Of a stretch of 52,513 nucleotides of DNA, positions 16,153-23,781 are shown piece by piece. Made by a program: the position numbers and the translations under genes. Each line of letters begins with the position of its first letter. Positions within the stretch are counted from its first letter, which is position 1. The stretch is from contig JBHOQL010000086.1 in NCBI GenBank assembly GCA_042408195.1, positions 1-52,513 of the forward strand, in the 5' to 3' direction. This stretch comes from SpSt-600 sp042408195 (GTDB taxonomy: Bacteria; Chloroflexota; Anaerolineae; SpSt-600). Under the pieces are notes generated by a model that saw only the letters and a list, made by a program, of their open reading frames with translations, did not search any database and had not been told where the DNA came from.

Positions 16153-16848
16153 ATGCTCAGAAGGGTTAAAGTAAGCGATTCTCTCCTTATGGGGTTAGCC
16201 TTGCTTTTCTTGATGCTGAGCTTTCTGGTGGGGGGTATTTACCTGATAATTTTCCTTAACCCTTATGTCCCTATAAATCCCTTTCCTCCCCCTTCGCCTC
16301 AGCCAGTGGCCAGGCTCACCCCTGAGGGACCGATATTGGAGATAACCTTTCCCCCGACATGGACCCCTACCCCAACTTTTACCCCTTCTCCAACTCCCAC
16401 CCCTACTTTTACTCCAACTCCCACTCCCACTCCCACTCCGACTCCTACTCCCACTTTCACCCCGACCTTTACCCCTACTCCTCGCCCTCCGACTCCAACC
16501 CCAAGCCCTACCCCGCCGCCTCCATACGAGCCTCTGAACTGGGGAGTGAGGACGAACTGTGCCTGGCGGGGGGTCCACGGAGTGATATGGGGAGCTCACG
16601 GCTTGCCCTTGGCTGGGATCTACGTTAAAATTTGGGATGAATCTGGGCATTCCGTTATGGCTGGCCCTACCAATGCTGACGGGATTTACTCCATATATAT
16701 ACCTCACTCAACCTTGGCCGATGGTAGGTGGTGGCTTCAAGTCATAGAAGGCGGTCAGCCGGCTTCCGCCCCTTGGGGTGTCTATGTGGGTGGAGGTTGC
16801 CTTAATGGCGTCCATGAAGTCAAAGCTGACTGGCGCAGGAGATTCTAA
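16153..16848 (+). CDS. Membrane-anchored protein with Thr-Pro linker and small exported domain
   Basis: The 231-residue protein has an N-terminal membrane span (about 12-36). A low-complexity linker (about residues 70-125) built of TPTP, TPTF and TPSP units follows. The C-terminal globular domain (about 130-231) begins near LNWGVRTNC and contains GLPLAGIYVKIWDESG and TNADGIYSIYIP. These look like a carboxypeptidase-regulatory/Cna-B-like beta sandwich (GVxVxLxD...T...TDxxGxY). Two Cys may form a disulfide. The Thr-Pro linker is the style of many Chloroflexota surface proteins. The start ATG has GGAGG upstream. Confidence 0.75.
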   Translation: MLRRVKVSDSLLMGLALLFLMLSFLVGGIYLIIFLNPYVPINPFPPPSPQPVARLTPEGPILEITFPPTWTPTPTFTPSPTPTPTFTPTPTPTPTPTPTPTFTPTFTPTPRPPTPTPSPTPPPPYEPLNWGVRTNCAWRGVHGVIWGAHGLPLAGIYVKIWDESGHSVMAGPTNADGIYSIYIPHSTLADGRWWLQVIEGGQPASAPWGVYVGGGCLNGVHEVKADWRRRF

Positions 16849-16859
16849 GAGGTTTAAGC

Positions 16860-17735
16860 ATGGATAAAAGGCTATTTCCAATAGTTGCAGGTGTCTTAAC
16901 TTTAGCGATCGCCCTCTTCTTTTTCTTTGTAAAATCTTCCCAAGCCCAATTAGGAACACCCACCCCAGAACCAACTCCTAGACCTACTCCAACTCCTCAG
17001 CCTGGCATCGTCATAACGTCCCTCAACCCTCAAGAGGGGTTAGGTGGGACCCTGGTTACAGTTAGGGGGGAAACGTATTCTGCTCCTACCGGAATCCCTG
17101 TGACAATAAGGTGGGACACTGCTGTTATAACTTCAACCCTAACTGATAATTTTGGGCGTTTTACCGCTTTCTTCACTGTGCCTATAACTGCCACACCAGG
17201 AATCTACAGCGTCCGAGCTGAAATTACTATAGGCGATACCACTTTTTACGATACTGCTACTTTTAGAGTTCTAGCCCCTACTCCAACTCCTACCCCCACA
17301 ATAACTCCTACTCCCACAATAACTCCCACTCCCCTTCCGAGCCCAACTCCCACACCGAGCCCAACCCTTCGCCCTGTGACTCCAATCCCATGGCCCACAA
17401 CACCAGTTCCACCTCGCCCTCCTGCTACCCCTACACCACTACCTCCAACTCCGACCTTTACCCCAATTCCTCCGCCTCCTGGCACTCCCTATCCAACACC
17501 TACTCCAACTTTTACCCCTATCCTTGGCGTACCCTCCCCTACCCCCGGCCCTCCAAGACCGACTCCTACTTTCCCCGTTACAACCCCCTTTGCATCTACT
17601 CCAACGCCAACCCCGACCTCTACAGCGCTTGCCGCTACTGGGTGGACAGGCTTTATCTTTCTCAGTGGTGGAGCAATGCTTGCCTTACTGGTATTAACCC
17701 TCCGTTGGCTCAGGGGAAGGCTGATCATACGATAA
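16860..17735 (+). CDS. Cell-surface protein with IPT-like domain, Thr-Pro linker and LAATG sorting-like tail
   Basis: The 291-residue protein has a signal/anchor (MDKRLFPIVAGVLTLAIALF). A short Thr-Pro stretch follows, then one IPT/TIG-like beta domain (about 50-140; ITSLNPQEGLGGTLVTVRG). A second Thr-Pro linker (about 140-255) leads to a C-terminus with LAATG, a hydrophobic span (FIFLSGGAMLALLVLTL) and a basic tail RWLRGRLIIR. That tripartite end is the layout of a sortase signal of the LAxTG class. Without a sortase in the window it may instead be a plain C-terminal membrane anchor. It lies 11 bp after the previous gene in the same run. Confidence 0.75.
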   Translation: MDKRLFPIVAGVLTLAIALFFFFVKSSQAQLGTPTPEPTPRPTPTPQPGIVITSLNPQEGLGGTLVTVRGETYSAPTGIPVTIRWDTAVITSTLTDNFGRFTAFFTVPITATPGIYSVRAEITIGDTTFYDTATFRVLAPTPTPTPTITPTPTITPTPLPSPTPTPSPTLRPVTPIPWPTTPVPPRPPATPTPLPPTPTFTPIPPPPGTPYPTPTPTFTPILGVPSPTPGPPRPTPTFPVTTPFASTPTPTPTSTALAATGWTGFIFLSGGAMLALLVLTLRWLRGRLIIR

Positions 17736-17745
17736 GGAGGGCAAA

Positions 17746-20535
17746 ATGCGCAAGTTGCTCCTTTTTGCGGGAGTAAGTTTTACATTCCTCGCGCTCTTCT
17801 CGCTTGCCCTTTCGTTCAACTTATCCACAGAGGGTGCGCCGCCAAGGCCTACCCCAACGCCGATTGTTACGGTGACGGGGGAAGAAGAGGAGATAACTGC
17901 TCTCGCCCTGCCAGACCTTGTGGTGGAGGAGATTTCCTTTTCTCCAGACCCTCCCCTGGTCAACAGACCTACTCTGATAATGGTGCGCATTAGGAACGTA
18001 GGAGGTTCTCTGCCCATAACCAATAACTTTTACGCGGATCTATACATAGAACCGCCCCAGCCGCCAGAGCAAGGTCAGCAAGGCGATATTCAATGGTCGG
18101 TGCAGGCGGCGTGGGTAAGAAGCCCAGGGCAAGCCTACACCCTAACATATCAATACGTCTTCACCCGCACTCGCACCTTTAACATTTACGCTCAAGTTGA
18201 TACCGATGGCAATGTCAGGGAAAGCAACGAAGGAAATAACATTTTCTACCGCCAACCACCGGTGAGAGTTATAACTTCCAAATTTGTCCGGCAAATTAGT
18301 GCTCAGGATTTCCAGAAGGGTTTTTCCAACCTTGACCTTTCTCCCATTACGGGCTTTGTCCGTCTCAATGCAGTATACGAAGAGCCTTGGCAAGAGCCTG
18401 CAATTTACACAGGCACCGACCGCATGGTGAATGACCCGGTCTATTCCATCAAAACTGAAGCCAAAATAGTGAAAGGGCCTACCGATACCCTATATGTTAT
18501 CTGGACCGACGGACGCAACGGCCCTGTTTACAACAAAGATATTTTCTTCGCCTTTTCCACTGACGGAGGTAATACTTGGAGTTCCGATATCACTGTATGC
18601 GGGAAGTATGGCAACCAGGAATCGCCTGCTCTCGCCTATCACAATGGAAAGCTTTACGCTGTCTGGGAGGACTCACGGGATGGTGCTAATAAGGGCTACG
18701 ATATTTACTTCGCCTACTCCGAAGATGGAGGACTAACTTGGACAGAGGTCGGCCCTATAAACGATGACCAAGGCAATGCAAGGCAGGTCAACCCTTCAAT
18801 AGCCGTTAACCCTTCCAATGGCCATATTTACGTTGTATGGCAGGACCAGCGCAACGGAAACAACGATATATACTTTGCCATGTCCAAGGATGGCGGGAGA
18901 ACCTGGTCACGGAACGTCTCTGTTACCGATTATCCTAATGCCAGTCAGCAGTCCCAGTCAGTTCCGGCTATAGCCGTTACTCCTTCGGGCAGGATTTACG
19001 TGGTCTGGGAAGATGAGCGCAACGATTCTGGTGATATATTCTTCACCTGGGGTAAGGAATGCTTAGATCCAGATTGTCCTCCCGTAGATCCAGATTATCC
19101 TCCCGTAACTTTCCACATTGACCAGAAAGTGAACAAAGACGAGGCAGGGGCACAACAAAGCGAACCCACTATTGCCGTTTCCCCGGTTTACCTGAAGATA
19201 ACCTATTCCAGGGAATTTAATCAAGAGGACCCTTGCTGCCCAACTCCAGTTACCCAAGTGGTGACCTTCACCGCCTACTACAGAGGGTATGCGATCCATT
19301 TCGCCTGGACCGATTACCGTGAAGACCCCGAAGGCGATATATTTTATGCCTGGACCTTTGAGGAGACATTCGAGAGAGTATGGTTCAAAGTTGAGCCTCC
19401 GAACGTCGGTTGCGATTTATTGCCGAGATCTTTGACTTTTCCTCTTTACGAGTGTCCCCCTTGCTGCGAATGCGTCCTTTATCCCATTTTCGGCGATATA
19501 AAAGTAAAGGGCAAGGAGATATGCCCAACTCCAGGTTGTCTGGCGCCCGATAAACCCTTGGTCACGGAAAAAACCTTTGCCCAGAAAACCCCGGCCTTAG
19601 CTCCGAGAGCTAACGTCATAAATTATGATATAGATAAGGGCCTTGGTGTGGGCGTTCACATAGCCTGGGCTGATAACCGCAATTACGAGCCCGGTGTGAA
19701 TTACGATATATTCTTGGTCAACACCTGCAACCCTATCCTTGAGTCCCCAAGGAACGACCCTATACCTTACATCCCCTCGCCTCGATGCAGACCCTCTGAT
19801 TGCAATATCGAGTGTATACAAAAAATCTGCACAGACTACAATGTATGCGGGGAATCCAGACAAGCCTGCTTCTGCGCCGATTTCTATTTTGAAGACGAAT
19901 ATACGGTCAATAACAACGTTAAAATCCACGCCCTCCTCAACGCCGATTATCTGGAAATGGCTCCTGCCTCTGCTCTTCAGCAAAGACCTTCTATAGCTCC
20001 ATCGGGCAGGGTTGGAGGTTCCTGTGGTTGTCGGATAGAGGCCCCTTACGTCGTCTGGGAAGATAACCGCCGCACTAACCCTTACGCTGGGAGAGAAACG
20101 ACGAGGGATATTTACTTTGCGAGGCCTGCCATCAACAACAGAGGCCTTTATATATCGCCCATAATTGACGTTGGGGCTAAAGCAAAGTGGTACTTCCTTG
20201 AATATTGGGGTGTTACCCCCTCGGGTACAACGGTAACTCTCCAGACTAGAACTGGTAATACTCCGTGGCCAGATCCTTCTTGGACAAGCTGGACTGGTTC
20301 CAGATGTTTGGGAGGAAAATGTTACTACGAAGGGCCAGCAGAGATAGTAAGTCCAACTCTTGCAGGTCCATTCGGGCTTTACCCAGAATCACGCTATATT
20401 CAATATAAGGTTGAAATGGAATGCTGTGAGGGGTGTCTCCAGGACTGCTGTCCTCCATGCTTGAGTTCCTTCAAGATCCTCTACGAAGGAGGCCTCAACT
20501 CTGTCTACTTACCCCTTGTCCTCAAGAATTACTGA
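17746..20535 (+). CDS. Large secreted CARDB/Asp-box repeat protein with YLPLVLKN tail
   Basis: The 929-residue exported protein has a signal peptide (MRKLLLFAGVSFTFLALFSL). A CARDB-like beta domain follows at about 60-175 (PDLVVEEISFSPDPPLV...NEGNN). Several Asp-box/BNR repeats come next at about 220-420, with SxDGGxTW forms (FSTDGGNTWS, YSEDGGLTWT, MSKDGGRTWS) alternating with IYVVWQDQRN-type strands. This suggests a sialidase-like beta-propeller, though no sialidase catalytic Arg motif was identified. A Cys-rich central to late region (about 440-780) has pairs such as CCPTP and CPPCCEC. The protein ends NSVYLPLVLKNY, a tail recurrent in Chloroflexota exported proteins. Function is unknown; surface binding or structural roles are likely. 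Confidence 0.8.
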   Translation: MRKLLLFAGVSFTFLALFSLALSFNLSTEGAPPRPTPTPIVTVTGEEEEITALALPDLVVEEISFSPDPPLVNRPTLIMVRIRNVGGSLPITNNFYADLYIEPPQPPEQGQQGDIQWSVQAAWVRSPGQAYTLTYQYVFTRTRTFNIYAQVDTDGNVRESNEGNNIFYRQPPVRVITSKFVRQISAQDFQKGFSNLDLSPITGFVRLNAVYEEPWQEPAIYTGTDRMVNDPVYSIKTEAKIVKGPTDTLYVIWTDGRNGPVYNKDIFFAFSTDGGNTWSSDITVCGKYGNQESPALAYHNGKLYAVWEDSRDGANKGYDIYFAYSEDGGLTWTEVGPINDDQGNARQVNPSIAVNPSNGHIYVVWQDQRNGNNDIYFAMSKDGGRTWSRNVSVTDYPNASQQSQSVPAIAVTPSGRIYVVWEDERNDSGDIFFTWGKECLDPDCPPVDPDYPPVTFHIDQKVNKDEAGAQQSEPTIAVSPVYLKITYSREFNQEDPCCPTPVTQVVTFTAYYRGYAIHFAWTDYREDPEGDIFYAWTFEETFERVWFKVEPPNVGCDLLPRSLTFPLYECPPCCECVLYPIFGDIKVKGKEICPTPGCLAPDKPLVTEKTFAQKTPALAPRANVINYDIDKGLGVGVHIAWADNRNYEPGVNYDIFLVNTCNPILESPRNDPIPYIPSPRCRPSDCNIECIQKICTDYNVCGESRQACFCADFYFEDEYTVNNNVKIHALLNADYLEMAPASALQQRPSIAPSGRVGGSCGCRIEAPYVVWEDNRRTNPYAGRETTRDIYFARPAINNRGLYISPIIDVGAKAKWYFLEYWGVTPSGTTVTLQTRTGNTPWPDPSWTSWTGSRCLGGKCYYEGPAEIVSPTLAGPFGLYPESRYIQYKVEMECCEGCLQDCCPPCLSSFKILYEGGLNSVYLPLVLKNY
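19064..19105 (+). repeat. 21-bp tandem duplication inside the Asp-box gene
   Basis: Two 21-bp units starting TAGATCCAGATT lie head to tail and differ by one base, encoding DPDCPPV-DPDYPPV. The in-frame duplication changes a Cys to a Tyr between copies. Confidence 0.8.
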
Positions 20536-20558
20536 AAGATCTGCATATGGAGGGATAA

Positions 20559-21350
20559 ATGCCCAAGATTGCTATAAGTGGCAAAGGGGGGGTAGGTAAA
20601 AGCACGCTGGCGGCTCTGCTGGCTCACATATACGTCCGCAGAGGCTTCAAGGTCATCGCTGTGGATGCCGATCCCGATGGGAACCTCGCTATTGCCCTCG
20701 GTTTCCCCCAGGAACTTGTGGCCAGACTAACTCCAATCGCCAGGATGGAGGACCTGATTGAGGAGCGTACTGGAGCCAAACCTGGCTCTTACGGTGTCTT
20801 CTTCAAGATGAACCCCAAAGTGGACGACATACCCGACAGGTTTTCCGTCGAGTACGGTGGGGTTAAACTTCTGGTCATGGGCACTGTTGAAAAGGGGGGC
20901 TCAGGATGTGTGTGTCCGGAAAGCGTGCTGCTCAAAAATCTGGTGGCACACCTTTTGCTCCAGCGGAAAGAGGTTCTCATCATGGACATGGAAGCTGGAG
21001 TTGAGCACTTGGGCCGGGGTACCGCAGGGGCCGTGGATGCTTTCATAATCGTAGTAGAGCCAGGCCTACGGAGCCTCCAGACCGCCTTTGCCGTCCAGAA
21101 GCTTGCCGCCGATATAGGAGTGGAAAGAGTTTTCGTGGTGGGAAATAAAGTTAGAGGAGAAGAGGACAGGGAATTCCTCAGAGCCAATCTGCTGGGTTTC
21201 CACTTCCTCGGCTTTCTGTCCTACAGTCCCCTGGCGCTGGAGGCCGATAAGGTCGGGAAACCTGTCTTTGAACTGGATGCCAACTTGGTGAAGGAAGCTG
21301 AAGAGATCGTGAAGAACTTGGAGGATAACCTTCATGCGGACCAAAATTAG
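20559..21350 (+). CDS. cooC: CooC-like nickel-insertion ATPase (MinD/ParA family)
   Basis: The 263-residue protein begins MPKIAISGKGGVGKSTLAAL, a deviant Walker A with the signature lysine. Switch DADPDGNLAIALG, the GCVCPE motif (CxC, about residues 112-117) and DMEAGVEHLGRGT follow. The CxC and the EHLGRG block are typical of CooC, which uses ATP to load nickel into carbon monoxide dehydrogenase. No CODH/ACS gene is in the window. It follows the Asp-box gene by 23 bp and overlaps the glycosidase gene by 17 bp, so context does not support CO metabolism. A related metal-insertion ATPase remains possible. Confidence 0.82.
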   Translation: MPKIAISGKGGVGKSTLAALLAHIYVRRGFKVIAVDADPDGNLAIALGFPQELVARLTPIARMEDLIEERTGAKPGSYGVFFKMNPKVDDIPDRFSVEYGGVKLLVMGTVEKGGSGCVCPESVLLKNLVAHLLLQRKEVLIMDMEAGVEHLGRGTAGAVDAFIIVVEPGLRSLQTAFAVQKLAADIGVERVFVVGNKVRGEEDREFLRANLLGFHFLGFLSYSPLALEADKVGKPVFELDANLVKEAEEIVKNLEDNLHADQN

Positions 21351-23580
21351 GCTCAAGCCAATACCCCCCTTTCCCGAAGACCCCCTCCTCCATGCCAACC
21401 TATTATCGGAGACTATCGGCGGGGGTACCAACGCTGTTGCTGCCCTTTCCAACGGACGCCTCTCGGTCAGCATATCACCTTGGGCTGAGATAACCCATCT
21501 CAGGTGGCCTTCCCTTTCTTGGTACGATCACCTCCGATACTTCACAGCCCGCAAGGTTTTCGGCTTGCGAGATCTCATAAACTTGCTCAACGAGGAGGCT
21601 GCTCACCCTTACGAAGTCCGCTGGGGGGAAGAAGCTCCCTCCGAAGAGTGGAAACTCTACGGCAGACCTTTGGAGCCTCATCCGGAGCTCGGTTCCAGAG
21701 CCGGAGTCCTCACACCCGGAGCTACCAAACCCTTTTGGTTGAATGATCCTCTCTGGAAGTCCCAGCGCTGGTATGCGGGTGATAATTCCGGTATCCTCAT
21801 AACCACGCTTTCGGGCCCTGCTACCCTGGAGGTTGCCGACTGGGTAGACCCAGAGTGGGACCTTTTAGTCAGAGTGCACAGAATAGAAGGTGCAGCTCGA
21901 TTCTTTTACCATTCCACTTTCGCCCCTTCGTTAAAATTTGCGAAAGGCCTTTTCTTCCCAGTTGACCCTAAATGGGCGGGCTTTGGTGCTGTTTACTGCC
22001 CAAGTGAAGGGATCGTCATCCACTTCCGACCCTTCCGAAAGAGATGGAACCCTGCGGAGAAGGACTGGACTCCGGAAAAGTTGGATAGCTTCTATCCTGA
22101 AGGAGGGGTCTTCCTCGCGTGGGGCTTTGATTCCATGCCCTCCTCTTTCCAGGTGGGAGCTGACAGGGCCGGAAGGAAGGTTCCGCCAGATTCCCCTATT
22201 GGCGGAAGAGCTGATGCGGAAGACGGAATCCTCCAGGGGAACAAGGCCTTTCGAGGGCCTGTGGATGCGGCCTTGGCTATAGATTTTCCCGATTTGCGAG
22301 GCACAGTGGCCGTTTTAATAGCTGTCGGCTCCACTGCAACCGAAGCTTCTTCCCTTATCCGCCGCGCGCGTGAAATAGGCATTGAGGCTCTCAGAGAAAG
22401 AGTGGAAAGGTTTTGGGAAAGTACAGGGAGCAAGGTTTTCCTGCCACCTGAAGAAAAAGATCAGACCATCCGCAGGGTTGCCAAGCGCTCTGTCCTCGCT
22501 CTCCTCATGGGGCAGGATGCAAATTCAGGCGCGATCGTGGCCTCTTTATCGCGTCAGCCTTCTTATCACTTTGACTTTCCCAGAGACAGCGCTTTCTTTG
22601 ATCTAGGGCTGGACGTCGCCGGTTTCCCAGAGAAGGTGGACCGACATCTGGATTTCCTCATGAAGGTCCAGATGCGGGGAAAGTGGGCTTTCGGCTGGAT
22701 GTGGCTTGTGAACTTGAGGTGGCCCTTCTACCGCCCCGAAGGGCATTTCAAGGCCAATTACTCCGTCGATGGCTTGCCGGGCTCGATGCCTCACCCCTTT
22801 GAAATTGACTCCACCGGCCTTGCTGTGTGGAACTTGTGGCGCCACGAGGCTTTCGTTCCGGACGAAAGGAAGGATGACTACCGCCGGAAAGCGTGGGAGG
22901 TCATTGAGAGGGGAGCCGAAGCTTTGATGGACTACGTGGACTTTCGGGCTGGCTGGATCCGTCCTGCCTTTGAGGATGATTCTTCAAGACCATCGGCTAC
23001 TTTCCACGGGGCGAGTTCAACCCTTACCGCCCTTATGGCTGCGGTTGATGCTGCCCGGCGCTGGGTAGGGGATGAAAGGAAGGCTGCAAAGTGGGAAGAG
23101 GCTGCCACCCTCTTGCGGAGGAGTATGCTTCAGAAGCTTGAGGGGAAAGTTACCAGGGAAACTATTGGTTGGAGAGGGCTTCACTGGTCTTTGTGGCCTG
23201 CTCCTCTCCTGAAGCCTGGAGATCCCCGCGCTGCTCCGCTGGTGGAGATGTTGGTTAGAGAGATAACCGAAAAGATAGAAAGCAGAAGGCCGGGGTTTTC
23301 CTACCTGGCCGAGCAGCTCTTCGCTTTGGCCCTTGCTCCCGACCGCACTCGTGAGCAAGAGGATCTCATCCGTAAGGGGCTTGAGTTCCTGGCTCACAAA
23401 GTAGCTATCCCAGGCACTGGCCACTTCGGGGAGATTGTGCTCAAGAAGGGCGAATTTTACCAGAACCGCACAGCTATACCCCACTTGTGGAACGGCATCC
23501 TCTTCTATTTGGCCCTTCTGGCCCTATATCGTCCCGAAATCTTCCACCGCCAGCGGCCTCCTTATCCTCCTGAAGGTTAA
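21334..23580 (+). CDS. Six-hairpin glycosidase, GH15 (glucoamylase/trehalase)-like
   Basis: The 748-residue protein has an N-terminal beta-rich part (1-270) with no signal peptide. A large (alpha/alpha)6 region (about 370-740) follows. It contains RVAKRSVLALLMGQDANSGA, YHFDFPRDSAFFDLGL, HPFEIDSTGLAVWNLWRH and PHLWNGILFYLAL. The order of a substrate-binding Arg-Asp block and later acidic motifs fits GH15-type alpha-glucan or trehalose hydrolases, probably cytoplasmic. The exact substrate cannot be read from sequence. Its ATG lies within the 3' end of cooC (17-bp overlap), so the two are co-translated despite unrelated expected roles. Confidence 0.75.
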   Translation: MRTKIRLKPIPPFPEDPLLHANLLSETIGGGTNAVAALSNGRLSVSISPWAEITHLRWPSLSWYDHLRYFTARKVFGLRDLINLLNEEAAHPYEVRWGEEAPSEEWKLYGRPLEPHPELGSRAGVLTPGATKPFWLNDPLWKSQRWYAGDNSGILITTLSGPATLEVADWVDPEWDLLVRVHRIEGAARFFYHSTFAPSLKFAKGLFFPVDPKWAGFGAVYCPSEGIVIHFRPFRKRWNPAEKDWTPEKLDSFYPEGGVFLAWGFDSMPSSFQVGADRAGRKVPPDSPIGGRADAEDGILQGNKAFRGPVDAALAIDFPDLRGTVAVLIAVGSTATEASSLIRRAREIGIEALRERVERFWESTGSKVFLPPEEKDQTIRRVAKRSVLALLMGQDANSGAIVASLSRQPSYHFDFPRDSAFFDLGLDVAGFPEKVDRHLDFLMKVQMRGKWAFGWMWLVNLRWPFYRPEGHFKANYSVDGLPGSMPHPFEIDSTGLAVWNLWRHEAFVPDERKDDYRRKAWEVIERGAEALMDYVDFRAGWIRPAFEDDSSRPSATFHGASSTLTALMAAVDAARRWVGDERKAAKWEEAATLLRRSMLQKLEGKVTRETIGWRGLHWSLWPAPLLKPGDPRAAPLVEMLVREITEKIESRRPGFSYLAEQLFALALAPDRTREQEDLIRKGLEFLAHKVAIPGTGHFGEIVLKKGEFYQNRTAIPHLWNGILFYLALLALYRPEIFHRQRPPYPPEG

Positions 23581-23606
23581 ACTGCTGGAGCGCGAAAGGG
23601 TAAATT

Positions 23607-23635
23607 TTGACATCGCCTTCTGACCTTGCTATAAT
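23607..23635 (+). promoter_or_regulatory. Perfect consensus promoter of the oligopeptide transporter operon
   Basis: TTGACA (23607-23612) and TATAAT (23630-23635) match the sigma70 consensus in all 12 positions, with 17-bp spacing. The start near 23642 gives a leader of about 140 nt. Confidence 0.88.
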
Positions 23636-23639
23636 TTAG

Positions 23640-23774
23640 CCGCCACCGACCCTATGGCGGTGAGCAGGGGGATTGAAGGGTTGAACTTTTGGGACCGCCC
23701 GGATTGGGAAAAAGACCGGGACGGTAATGATGCCTCCTGCGCAGCCCCGCCGGTGGTAATCTCGCAAGAGGAGG
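23640..23774 (+). promoter_or_regulatory. Structured 5' leader with alternative pairing of the ribosome-binding site (riboswitch-like)
   Basis: The leader can form an 8-bp helix of 23664-23671 with 23733-23740. It encloses a 9-bp hairpin (ACCG and CCCGG at 23694-23702 with CCGGG-a-CGGT at 23716-23725). CCACCG (23643-23648) can pair with CGGTGG (23751-23756), or the same bases can join a local hairpin CCGCCA/TGGCGG (23640-23660). CCTCCT (23733-23738) can pair either upstream or with the Shine-Dalgarno AGGAGG (23769-23774). It matches no riboswitch consensus that I know. Confidence 0.45.
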
Positions 23775-23781
23775 TTTAACA

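Noticed and set aside
16350..16500. Overlapping ORFs and tandem repeats of CCNACN units
   Set aside because: These are the low-complexity codons of the Thr-Pro linker in the real plus-strand gene; the same holds for 17280-17600.
19739..19996. 85-residue open frame inside the Asp-box gene
   Set aside because: It is a shadow in another frame of the long secreted protein, whose domain order is continuous here.
23640..23774. Cobalamin, glycine, c-di-GMP, ZTP, THF or guanidine riboswitch
   Set aside because: None of the characteristic conserved boxes of these classes is present when read by eye; an Infernal scan would settle it.
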